A stretch of 7,087 nt of DNA from NCBI GenBank assembly GCA_028290385.1, contig JAQGJZ010000101.1, positions 1 through 7,087 on the forward strand, given 5' to 3'. Within the stretch, counting starts at the first letter, position 1; every line of letters begins with the position of its first letter. The DNA is from Enterovirga sp. GTDB lineage: Bacteria; Pseudomonadota; Alphaproteobacteria; Rhizobiales; Beijerinckiaceae. A program made the translations under genes and the position numbers. The notes under the pieces are model-generated. The model was not told the DNA's origin, ran no database searches, and saw only the letters and a list, made by a program, of their open reading frames with translations. This document shows positions 1-4,985 of this stretch, piece by piece.

Positions 1-651
1 CTCGCGGTCCTTCTGCAGCTCGCCAACCCGGCGCTCGTGCTGGCGCTCACGCTGGCCTACAGCGTCGTGCCGCCCGTCTCGACCCTGAAGCTGGCGCGCG
101 GGTTCTCCGGCGAGAGCGTCGCCCGCACCTATGTCCCGCTCGAATCGATCTCGCGGCAGCTGCCCGCGGCCGTGATCGCCTCGGAGGACGCTCGCTTCTG
201 CCAGCATGGTGGCGTCGATTGGGGGGCGCTGCACGACGTGATCTCGGACGAGGATGGCCCGAGCCGCGGCGCCTCGACCATCCCGATGCAGGTCGCCAAG
301 AATCTGTTTCTGTGGCCGTCGCGCTCCTACGTGCGCAAGGCGCTCGAAATCCCGCTCGCGATCGTGCTCGATCTCGTTTGGTCCAAGCGGCGCATGATCG
401 AGATCTACCTCAATGTCGCCGAATGGGGCGAGGGCACCTTCGGGGCCGAGGCGGCCGCGCGGCGCCATTTCGGCAAGCCTGCCCGGGACCTCACCCGGCG
501 CGAGGCGGTGCTCCTCGCCGCGAGCCTGCCGAACCCGCTGGTCCGCAATCCCGGCCGGCCCTCCGTCCGGCTGCGGGCGCTCGCGGGGCGCGTCCAGTCC
601 CGCGTCACGGGAACGCCGCTCGAATGTCTCGCCTTGGCGGATAAGGGCTAG
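1..651 (+). CDS. mtgA: Monofunctional peptidoglycan glycosyltransferase MtgA, 5'-truncated by the window edge
   Basis: This enzyme polymerises lipid II into glycan strands at the periplasmic face of the inner membrane and has no transpeptidase domain. The frame is open from base 1, so the start lies upstream; a GTG at 37 is internal to the expected membrane anchor and is not a likely start. The first ~24 visible residues are hydrophobic and lead into PPVSTLKLARG, typical of alphaproteobacterial MtgA. GT51 motifs follow in order: SEDARFCQHGGVD with the catalytic Glu codon at 184-186, RGASTIPMQVAKNLFLW, KRRMIEIYLNVAEWG, and HFGKPARDLTRREAVLLAASLPNP. The 216 visible codons against a usual length of about 220-240 imply that only a short N-terminal piece is missing. 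rpmF follows 97 bp downstream on the same strand. The family assignment is secure; the true start cannot be seen. Confidence 0.95.
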   Translation, partial: LAVLLQLANPALVLALTLAYSVVPPVSTLKLARGFSGESVARTYVPLESISRQLPAAVIASEDARFCQHGGVDWGALHDVISDEDGPSRGASTIPMQVAKNLFLWPSRSYVRKALEIPLAIVLDLVWSKRRMIEIYLNVAEWGEGTFGAEAAARRHFGKPARDLTRREAVLLAASLPNPLVRNPGRPSVRLRALAGRVQSRVTGTPLECLALADKG

Positions 652-655
652 CCAG

Positions 656-669
656 GGCGCCCGAGCGCC
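656..669 (+). terminator. Weak terminator-like hairpin after mtgA
   Basis: A perfect 5-bp stem (GGCGC, loop CCGA, GCGCC) begins 4 bp after the mtgA stop codon and is followed by GTTATAA. The stem is short and the downstream T content is low, so it is at best a weak intrinsic terminator. Confidence 0.3.
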
Positions 670-707
670 GTTATAAGCCCGCCAAACCTTGACGAGATGC
701 TGCACGT

Positions 708-725
708 CTCCCGCCCGCGCGGGAG
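708..725 (+). promoter_or_regulatory. Perfect inverted repeat upstream of rpmF
   Basis: CTCCCGC, four bases CCGC, then GCGGGAG form a perfect 7-bp stem ending 11 bp before the rpmF Shine-Dalgarno sequence. No T-run follows. It could be a hairpin in the rpmF leader, an operator in the rpmF promoter, or a read-through terminator from mtgA. A -35-like TTGACG lies just upstream at 689-694, but no convincing -10 is present at the right spacing, so the transcription start, and hence the role of the repeat, is open. Confidence 0.4.
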
Positions 726-736
726 CGTTCGCGTTT

Positions 737-740
737 GGAG
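737..740 (+). promoter_or_regulatory. Shine-Dalgarno sequence of rpmF
   Basis: GGAG lies 8 bases before the GTG at 749. It fixes that GTG as the rpmF start rather than the earlier in-frame ATG at 689, and it gives the conserved N-terminus [10 protein letters not shown]. Confidence 0.8.
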
Positions 741-748
741 ATAGTAAC

Positions 749-934
749 GTGGCCGTTCCGAAGCGAAAGACGTCGCCGATGAAGCGCGGGATGCGCCGCT
801 CGGCGGATGCCCTCAAGGCGCCGACCTATGTCGAAGACAAGGATTCGGGCGAGCTGCGCCGTCCGCACCACGTCGACCTGAAGACCGGCATGTATCGTGG
901 CCGGCAGGTTCTCGCGGTCAAGTCGAAGGACTGA
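749..934 (+). CDS. rpmF: 50S ribosomal protein L32
   Basis: This is a small basic protein of the large ribosomal subunit, located near the peptidyl-transferase/exit-tunnel region in known bacterial ribosomes. The 61 residues begin [10 protein letters not shown] and continue with [19 protein letters not shown] and [11 protein letters not shown], which is the classic alphaproteobacterial L32. The start is a GTG at 749 with a GGAG sequence 8 bases upstream; reading from the in-frame ATG at 689 would add a 20-residue non-conserved tail. There are no cysteines, so this is the zinc-independent form without the CxxC pairs found in some other bacteria. It lies alone downstream of mtgA rather than in the rpmF-plsX-fab cluster known from gammaproteobacteria. 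A GC-rich hairpin follows the stop codon. The identification is secure. Confidence 0.97.
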   Translation: MAVPKRKTSPMKRGMRRSADALKAPTYVEDKDSGELRRPHHVDLKTGMYRGRQVLAVKSKD

Positions 935-935
935 C

Positions 936-954
936 GCGGCTCCTTCGGGGCCGC
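936..954 (+). terminator. GC-rich hairpin after rpmF
   Basis: GCGGCTCC, loop TTC, GGGGCCGC form an 8-bp stem with one G-T pair, starting 1 bp after the rpmF stop codon. There is no T-run, which is common in high-GC alphaproteobacteria. The 3' arm CGGGGCCGC is repeated exactly at 961-969, which could offer an alternative pairing. Confidence 0.45.
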
Positions 955-976
955 GCTCTGCGGGGCCGCTGACGAG

Positions 977-993
977 GCGGGGCTTGCCCCCGC
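977..993 (-). terminator. GC-rich hairpin after the small hypothetical gene
   Basis: GCGGGG, loop CTTG, CCCC, one bulged C, then GC form a stem 8 bp beyond the 3' end of the minus-strand gene at 1001-1255. No T-run follows on the minus strand. With the hairpin at 936-954 it gives one stem for each of the two convergent genes. Confidence 0.35.
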
Positions 994-1000
994 GCCGTGT

Positions 1001-1255
1001 TCAGACGAGGCGGTTCAGCAAGGCTGGCCGCAGGCCGGGCGGGGGCGCATAGGCATGCGTTGCCGCGTCCGGGTTCGCCCTTCGGGCCTGCCGATAGGCC
1101 GGCAGCCGCCTCTTGCAGGCGATGAGCTGGGCCAGGAATTCCGCATCCGTTCGGTCGCCGGGGCGCTCGGGGCTGCTGCTGCCCTGAACGACAACAAGCG
1201 CCTGCGAGCGCGGGACGGATGCGTCGACGGTTTGGGCCTCGTGCTGATCCGTCAT
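1001..1255 (-). CDS. Small hypothetical protein, 84 aa
   Basis: I do not recognise a named family. The protein starts MTDQHEAQTVD, has a low-complexity polar N-terminal half (residues ~1-38), and then a core of the type EFLAQLIACKRRLPAYRQAR followed by RRANPDAATHAYAPPPG. It resembles, from memory, small conserved rhizobial proteins with an (A)QLIA...LPxxRxxRRA pattern; this is an impression, not a match I can verify. There is no signal peptide or membrane segment. The case for a real gene is its start: ATG at 1255 with a strong GGAGG (1265-1269 on the plus strand) 9 bases upstream, a 1-bp-to-1-bp fit between convergent hairpins, and a CtrA-like site 49-64 bp upstream. It diverges from the GGDEF/EAL gene. 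Function unknown. Confidence 0.7.
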   Translation of the reverse strand: MTDQHEAQTVDASVPRSQALVVVQGSSSPERPGDRTDAEFLAQLIACKRRLPAYRQARRANPDAATHAYAPPPGLRPALLNRLV

Positions 1256-1303
1256 GGGACGATACCTCCGTTTGTCCCTTTCCTCGCAAGCGCTCTACCA
1301 GAT

Positions 1304-1319
1304 TTAACGAGACGTTAAC
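1304..1319 (+). promoter_or_regulatory. Candidate CtrA-binding site (TTAA-N7-TTAAC)
   Basis: The sequence TTAA-CGAGACG-TTAAC exactly fits the consensus described for the alphaproteobacterial cell-cycle regulator CtrA, and its core TTAACG-AGA-CGTTAA is also a perfect inverted repeat. It lies in the divergent intergenic region, 111-126 bp upstream of the GGDEF/EAL start and 49-64 bp upstream of the small hypothetical gene. TTAA is rare in DNA this GC-rich, which makes a chance match less likely. Binding is inferred from sequence alone, and I could not place clear -35/-10 boxes around it. Confidence 0.6.
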
Positions 1320-1429
1320 GGGGCAGACCGCATCGTTTCGGCACATTTCCACGCCGAACGAACCGTCGTCCCGTCCGAATCGTTCCAGGATGGCGCGCGC
1401 ATCGCCCGGCAGGCCGCCAGGACCGCGCG

Positions 1430-3115
1430 ATGTCGGGCTTTCCCCAGCCGAGAACCCGGGACGATGCGCCGCCGGACCCGCGCGGCATCCTCACGTCCAT
1501 CGGCGTCGCGGTCTACAACTGGGACATCCTGGGCGATCGCCTGACCTGGGCGCCGAACGCGGCTGAGGTCATCGGCCTCAAGGATCTGTCCGCCTTCCCG
1601 ACCGGGCGCGACTTCGCCAACATCGTTGAACCAGGGTCCGGCACGACGCGGGGCGAAGCCATTCTGGGTTCGAGCCTCACGGACGACGGGTCCGGGGTTT
1701 CCTATTGCGCGCGCTACGCGCTGCGGCCGACGCCGCAGCGTCTCGTGCTCGTCGAGGATACCGGGCGCTGGTACGCCGGCGCCGATGGCCGTCCGGCCGT
1801 GGCGCACGGCATGCTGCGCATTTCCGCGGCCGATGCGCCCTGGCATACGCATGAGGGGCCGGGCCAGCGCGAGCGCACGGCCTTTCTGCGGCAGATCGGG
1901 CCCGAGGTGATCGAGGCCAGCCGGTCCAAGCGGCCCCTGACGCTCTTTGTAATGGCGATCGAGAACCTGTCCCGGCTCAACGACGAACTCGGCTTCGAGG
2001 GGACCGATCAGGTCGTGCAGGAGGTCCTGTCCCGCATGCGGGTCGTGATGCGGCGGCGCGACGGCTCCACGCGCTATGCCGGCAACCGCTTCGCGCTCGC
2101 CTTGCGGGCCTGCCCGCCCGATCAGGCCCGCATCGCGGCGGATCGCCTGGAAAAGGCGGTCTCTGCGGTCCCGATCATCACGTCACAGGGCCCCGTGACG
2201 GCGCGCCTGCTGATCGGCGCGGCCACCGCTCCCGACCATGCGCTCGAGCCTGCGCTGCTGCTTCGCCGTGCCGAGCAGAGCCTTGCGGTCGCCAAACGCC
2301 GAACCGGCGCCAGCTTTGTCCATTACGATCCCGAAATCTTCCGCTCCACCGAGCGGCCGGTCGGCGCGGAAGGCGCGATGGACGTCATCGGCCTTCTCAA
2401 TGCCCGCCGCATCGTGTTCGCCCGCCAGCCGATCGTGCACGCCGGCACGCGCGAGCTCGCCTTCAGCGAGGCGCTCCTGCGCGTCACGGACCAGGATGGC
2501 CGTCTGCTCACCGCGGGCGACGTGGTGCCGGCCATGGAGCGCAGCGGCCTCGTGCCGCTGGTCGACATGCGCATTCTGGAACTCGTGACGGCGCATCTGG
2601 CCGAGCACCCCGAGGAGCGCCTGTCCCTCAACATCTCGCCCCTGACCCTGGAAAGCCCGGACTGGCTGGCGACGCTGGCCGCGCAGATCGGCCGCCGGTC
2701 CGACATCGCGGCGCGGCTGATCGTGGAAGTAACCGAGACCGTCGCGATCCGGGATCCCGAAATGGCCCGCCGCAAGCTGGAGGCCATGAAGGCGCTCGGC
2801 GTCAGGCTCGCCATCGACGATTTCGGCGCCGGGCATACGTCCTTCAAGCACCTGCGCAACTTCCCGGTCGACATCGTCAAGATCGACGGCGCCTTCATCC
2901 AGAACCTGGCGCGCTCGCCCAGCGATCGCTTTTTCGTCCAGACGCTCATCGAGCTCGCGCATCATCTCGGCCTCGCCATCGTGGCCGAATGGGTCGAGGA
3001 CGAGGAAACGGCCGGCCTGCTGGCGAGCTGGGGCGTGGACTACCTCCAGGGCGACCTGTGCGGCCTGCCCCATATGGCCGGGGCGTCCGCCGGACCGGTC
3101 GCGGAGGTCGCGTAA
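1430..3115 (+). CDS. PAS-like / degenerate GGDEF / EAL protein, probable c-di-GMP phosphodiesterase
   Basis: The 561-residue protein has no visible membrane segment and is probably cytoplasmic. Residues ~20-135 look like a PAS-type sensor region (GVAVYNWDILGDRLTW). Residues ~150-300 align with GGDEF, but the signature is AGNRF (217-221) and the metal-binding Asp is Ala176, so cyclase activity is very unlikely. Residues ~315-548 form an EAL domain with its key residues present: E347 in EALLR, N401 in LNIS, EVTET (433-437), D463-D464 in DDFGAG, K484 in VKID, E520 and Q540. This predicts hydrolysis of cyclic-di-GMP to pGpG, with the dead GGDEF and PAS as regulatory parts. The ATG at 1430 has only a weak AGGA 7 bases upstream, but no better in-frame start exists. 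A CtrA-like site upstream suggests cell-cycle or motility control. The exact process it governs is unknown. Confidence 0.9.
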   Translation: MSGFPQPRTRDDAPPDPRGILTSIGVAVYNWDILGDRLTWAPNAAEVIGLKDLSAFPTGRDFANIVEPGSGTTRGEAILGSSLTDDGSGVSYCARYALRPTPQRLVLVEDTGRWYAGADGRPAVAHGMLRISAADAPWHTHEGPGQRERTAFLRQIGPEVIEASRSKRPLTLFVMAIENLSRLNDELGFEGTDQVVQEVLSRMRVVMRRRDGSTRYAGNRFALALRACPPDQARIAADRLEKAVSAVPIITSQGPVTARLLIGAATAPDHALEPALLLRRAEQSLAVAKRRTGASFVHYDPEIFRSTERPVGAEGAMDVIGLLNARRIVFARQPIVHAGTRELAFSEALLRVTDQDGRLLTAGDVVPAMERSGLVPLVDMRILELVTAHLAEHPEERLSLNISPLTLESPDWLATLAAQIGRRSDIAARLIVEVTETVAIRDPEMARRKLEAMKALGVRLAIDDFGAGHTSFKHLRNFPVDIVKIDGAFIQNLARSPSDRFFVQTLIELAHHLGLAIVAEWVEDEETAGLLASWGVDYLQGDLCGLPHMAGASAGPVAEVA

Positions 3116-3117
3116 GA

Positions 3118-3143
3118 CCGGCTGGCGGTTAGTCCGCCTCCGG
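3118..3143. terminator. Hairpin between the EAL gene and the DUF7662 gene
   Basis: CCGG-ct-GGCGG, loop TTAGT, CCGCC-t-CCGG form a two-part stem in the 13-bp gap between convergent stop codons, running into the last codons of the DUF7662 gene. It could end transcription from both sides. It has no T-run and contains an internal loop, so the call is tentative. Confidence 0.35.
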
Positions 3144-3383
3144 CTTCCGGCGAAAGGTCACGCGCTTGCCGCGCAGGTTCGGCACGGCGTCGTAGCCGGC
3201 GAGCTGCCAGGCGCGCGACTGGGCGTGAATGGTCGTGCGCGGGTCGTCGTTCGACCACCAGAAATCGTGCCGCTTTGCGGCGGCGGGCAGCTTCACGAGC
3301 GCATCGATCTCGCCCAGGCTCATCGTGACGAGGTCGGTGGTTTGGCGCTCCAGGTGGTCCTGAAGCGGGTCGTAGCGGCTCAC
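3129..3383 (-). CDS. DUF7662 domain protein, 84 aa
   Basis: The function is unknown. The whole protein appears to be a single small domain: it begins MSRYDPLQDHLERQ, continues with SLGEIDALVKLPAAAK (residues 22-37), then WWSNDD (42-47), SRAWQLAGYDA (56-66) and ends GKRVTFRRKPEAD. This order (YDPLxxHL, a helix ending in LP-A, WWxN, AWxxAGY, VxFRR) is what I remember of the family now called DUF7662. The start is GTG at 3383, 13 bp after the phaR stop codon, with no strong Shine-Dalgarno; an ATG at 3394 opens only a four-codon frame ending in TGA. The spacing points to co-transcription and possible translational coupling with phaR. I see no membrane segment, signal peptide or catalytic motif. 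Confidence 0.8.
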   Translation of the reverse strand: MSRYDPLQDHLERQTTDLVTMSLGEIDALVKLPAAAKRHDFWWSNDDPRTTIHAQSRAWQLAGYDAVPNLRGKRVTFRRKPEAD

Positions 3384-3396
3384 TGGGGCTTCATCT

Positions 3397-3972
3397 CTAC
3401 TTCTTGGCCAGGCTCTCGAGCTTGTTCTGCATGTCGGCCATCTGCTTCTTCAGTTCATCGAGCTCGCTGCCGCCGCCGGCCTCTTTGTCGCGCGGCTTCT
3501 CCAGCTCGTCCTCCTTGGGCACGAAGGGCGACCACATCCGCATGGCGTCGGTGAAGAAGGCCATGTTGGCCCGCACCTGATCCTCCATGGCGTGGAAGGC
3601 GGTCGGCCCGAATGTCTTTTCCATCTGGTCGCGCAGCTTCTGCTGGTCGCGCGTCAGGTGGTCCATGGAAAATTCGAGGTAGCGCGGCACCAGCGCCTGC
3701 ATGCTGTCGCCGTAGAAGCGGATCAGCTGGCGCAGGAACGCGGCCGGGAGAAGGTTCTGCTGCCCGCCCTTGCTCTCCTGCTCGAACATGATCTGGGCCA
3801 GCACGGAGCGCGTGATGTCCTCGCCGGTCTTGGCATCGTTGACCACGAAGTCCTCGCCGGCGCGCACCATCGCGGCGAGATCCTCCAGCGTGACATAGGT
3901 GCTGGTGCCCATGTGGTAGAGTCGACGGTTGGCGTATTTCTTGATGACCGTCGGCGCCTTCTCAGTGGCCAT
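3397..3972 (-). CDS. phaR: Polyhydroxyalkanoate synthesis repressor PhaR
   Basis: PhaR is a cytoplasmic DNA-binding protein that represses phasin and other polyhydroxyalkanoate genes, and often itself; it also binds PHB, which releases repression when granules form. Residues ~8-66 are the PHB/PHA accumulation regulator DNA-binding domain (IKKYANRRLYHMGTSTYVTL, then NDAKTGEDITRSVLAQIMFEQE). Residues ~73-112 are the PHB_acc repeat region (LPAAFLRQLIRFYGDSMQ). The tail has an acidic/glycine linker and a short coiled coil from ~168. At 191 residues the length is normal. I chose the ATG at 3972, giving MATEKAPTVIKKYANRRLY, over an upstream in-frame ATG at 4071 because the extra 33 residues are non-conserved, and GGGAG precedes it. 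The upstream 168 bp hold inverted repeats that could be operators. phaA, phaB and phaC are not in the window. Confidence 0.96.
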   Translation of the reverse strand: MATEKAPTVIKKYANRRLYHMGTSTYVTLEDLAAMVRAGEDFVVNDAKTGEDITRSVLAQIMFEQESKGGQQNLLPAAFLRQLIRFYGDSMQALVPRYLEFSMDHLTRDQQKLRDQMEKTFGPTAFHAMEDQVRANMAFFTDAMRMWSPFVPKEDELEKPRDKEAGGGSELDELKKQMADMQNKLESLAKK

Positions 3973-4020
3973 TCGACTCCCATCCCTCCCGAGACGCGGG
4001 CGAGTTTTCCACGGACCGTG

Positions 4021-4031
4021 CTGCACCGCAA
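4021..4031 (-). promoter_or_regulatory. Candidate PhaR operator (CTGC-N3-GCA)
   Basis: CTGC-ACC-GCAA lies 49-59 bp upstream of the phaR start. It matches seven of eight positions of the CTGC-N3-GCAG type of TGC-rich site reported for PhaR in other alphaproteobacteria. Autoregulation is common for this repressor, so the location makes sense, but the motif is short. Confidence 0.4.
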
Positions 4032-4064
4032 CTTGGAAATGCTCCAACTCGGCCCGGTGTCGGT

Positions 4065-4083
4065 GGCGCAAGGCGCGTGCGCC
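4065..4083. repeat. Perfect inverted repeat upstream of phaR
   Basis: GGCGCA, seven bases, then TGCGCC. It lies between the phaR start and the end of the methyltransferase gene. It could be a terminator stem for the methyltransferase, which ends about 58 bp away on the same strand, or part of the phaR control region. No T-run follows. Confidence 0.4.
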
Positions 4084-4093
4084 AATTGTGCAC

Positions 4094-4109
4094 TTTGTTG
4101 CGCAGCAAA
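4094..4109. promoter_or_regulatory. Near-perfect palindrome in the phaR upstream region
   Basis: TTTGTTGC directly abuts GCAGCAAA, a 16-bp palindrome with 7 of 8 positions paired, 122-137 bp upstream of the phaR start. It contains TTGC/GCAA elements of the TGC-rich kind bound by PhaR, although the two halves are not separated by three bases as in the reported consensus. It sits in an unusually AT-rich patch (about 4084-4113), as expected of a promoter. Confidence 0.4.
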
Positions 4110-4140
4110 TTCACCGGCGCTGCGCCCGGACAGCCCCGGC

Positions 4141-4872
4141 TCAGCCCGGCGTCGGAACCGGTGCCCGGACCAGCACGGGAGCAAAGCGCCGCGCGCGCCG
4201 CTTCTCGTAGACGGGGATCGGCCGGTGAAGCTGTTTTGTGGCCTCCACCACGTGAAGACCCGCAAAGGGCAGGGACATGCTGCGGCCGAGCTTCTCCCAC
4301 GCCGTGGCGCTGGACAGGAGCAGGCGGCTCCGGAGAGGCGGGACGTACAGGATCTCGGCCCAGCTCTCCGGCGAAAACAGCGCCGCCCTCATCAGCTGGC
4401 GGAGCTGCCGCCGGCTGAACGGCTGGCCGTGCCCGAAGGGCGTCGTGTCCATGCGCGACCAGAGCCCGCGCCGGTTCGGACAGACCAGCACGAGCCGCCC
4501 GCCCGGGGTCAGGATGCGCCAGGCCTCGTTCAGGAGTTCGGACGGGCTGTCGACCGTCTCCAGGGCGTGCACCACGAGCATCCGGTCCACGGACCCGTCC
4601 GCGAGCGGCATCATGGTCGGGTCGACGAGTGCGGATGCGGACAGGCCCGAGGCGGGCCAGTTCACCACGCCCTGCCAGGCGGGCATGAAGGCGAGGCGCG
4701 CGCCCGTTTCCTCGATCTCGGATAGGAACGGCGTCGCATACCCCAGGCCGAGCACGGTCAGCCCGCGGAGATCCGGCCAGAACTGCGTGACGGCGCGCAC
4801 CACGAGCCGGCGGGCGACGGCGCCCAGCGGTCCCGCATAGAAGGCGCGCAGATCGGTCACGTCGACGCTCAT
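4141..4872 (-). CDS. Class I SAM-dependent methyltransferase of the gloB-linked alphaproteobacterial type
   Basis: The 243-residue protein has a Methyltransf_11-like Rossmann fold; its substrate is unknown. Motif I is TVLGLGYATPFL (39-50), which lacks the usual GxGxG but, as I recall it, is characteristic of this family. Then come FMPAWQGVVNWP (62-73), the acidic-loop region MMPLADGSVDRMLVVHALE (87-105) and the post-motif strand EAWRILTPGGRLVLVCPNRR (116-135), followed by RGLWSRMDTTPFGHGQPFS (135-153), a highly conserved stretch. There is no membrane segment. The ATG at 4872 has no good Shine-Dalgarno nearby (an AGGAG is ~18 bases off), so a leaderless or weakly initiated start is possible. 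It diverges from gloB across 113 bp, an arrangement I recall from other alphaproteobacteria; this hints at, but does not show, a linked role. phaR lies 168 bp downstream on the same strand. Confidence 0.88.
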   Translation of the reverse strand: MSVDVTDLRAFYAGPLGAVARRLVVRAVTQFWPDLRGLTVLGLGYATPFLSEIEETGARLAFMPAWQGVVNWPASGLSASALVDPTMMPLADGSVDRMLVVHALETVDSPSELLNEAWRILTPGGRLVLVCPNRRGLWSRMDTTPFGHGQPFSRRQLRQLMRAALFSPESWAEILYVPPLRSRLLLSSATAWEKLGRSMSLPFAGLHVVEATKQLHRPIPVYEKRRARRFAPVLVRAPVPTPG

Positions 4873-4985
4873 GCCGAGGTTGCCCTGCTCTCCTGCTTCG
4901 GACGGAGCGCCGGCCCGCCTTCGGCCGAGGTTCCATCGCTTCGCGGCCCGTGATAGCCGATCCGCCGTTCACGCGAGATTATCAG
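4873..4985. promoter_or_regulatory. Divergent intergenic region between the methyltransferase gene and gloB
   Basis: The 113 bp must carry the start signals of both genes. It is GC-rich apart from a short AT-richer patch (GAGATTATCAG) just before gloB. I found no clear -35/-10 pair, operator palindrome or CtrA-type site in it. Confidence 0.4.

Noticed and set aside
689..694. TTGACG as a -35 box of an rpmF promoter
   Set aside because: No reasonable -10 sequence lies 16-18 bases downstream (the region reads as GC-rich inverted repeat), so I could not support a full promoter.
918..1352. Minus-strand open frame of 144 codons overlapping the small hypothetical gene
   Set aside because: It runs across two GC hairpins, the CtrA-like site and the last codons of rpmF, and is low-complexity; the 84-codon frame has the strong ribosome-binding site.
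1356..1385. Spaced inverted repeat GAACGA-N18-TCGTTC before the GGDEF/EAL gene
   Set aside because: Six-base arms 18 bases apart are likely by chance at this scale, and the spacing fits no regulator that I could name.
2183..3073. Long open frame (296 codons) on the minus strand inside the GGDEF/EAL gene
   Set aside because: It lies wholly opposite a gene with clear EAL motifs, its sequence is His/Asp/Arg-rich without domain motifs, and long antisense frames are expected in GC-rich DNA.
3973..4071. N-terminal extension of PhaR from the ATG at 4071
   Set aside because: The extra 33 residues are basic and unlike PhaR N-termini, while the ATG at 3972 has GGGAG before it and gives the conserved start.
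3592..4725. Plus-strand open frame of 377 codons crossing phaR and the methyltransferase gene
   Set aside because: It is antisense to two well-supported genes and spans their intergenic region; its translation shows no family motif.
3962..4972. Minus-strand open frame of 336 codons overlapping the methyltransferase gene in another frame
   Set aside because: It is an Arg/Pro/Gly-rich out-of-frame shadow of the methyltransferase coding sequence.
4950..4985. GTG start for gloB at 4950
   Set aside because: It would add 12 residues not typical of the family; the ATG at 4986 gives the usual 255-residue enzyme.
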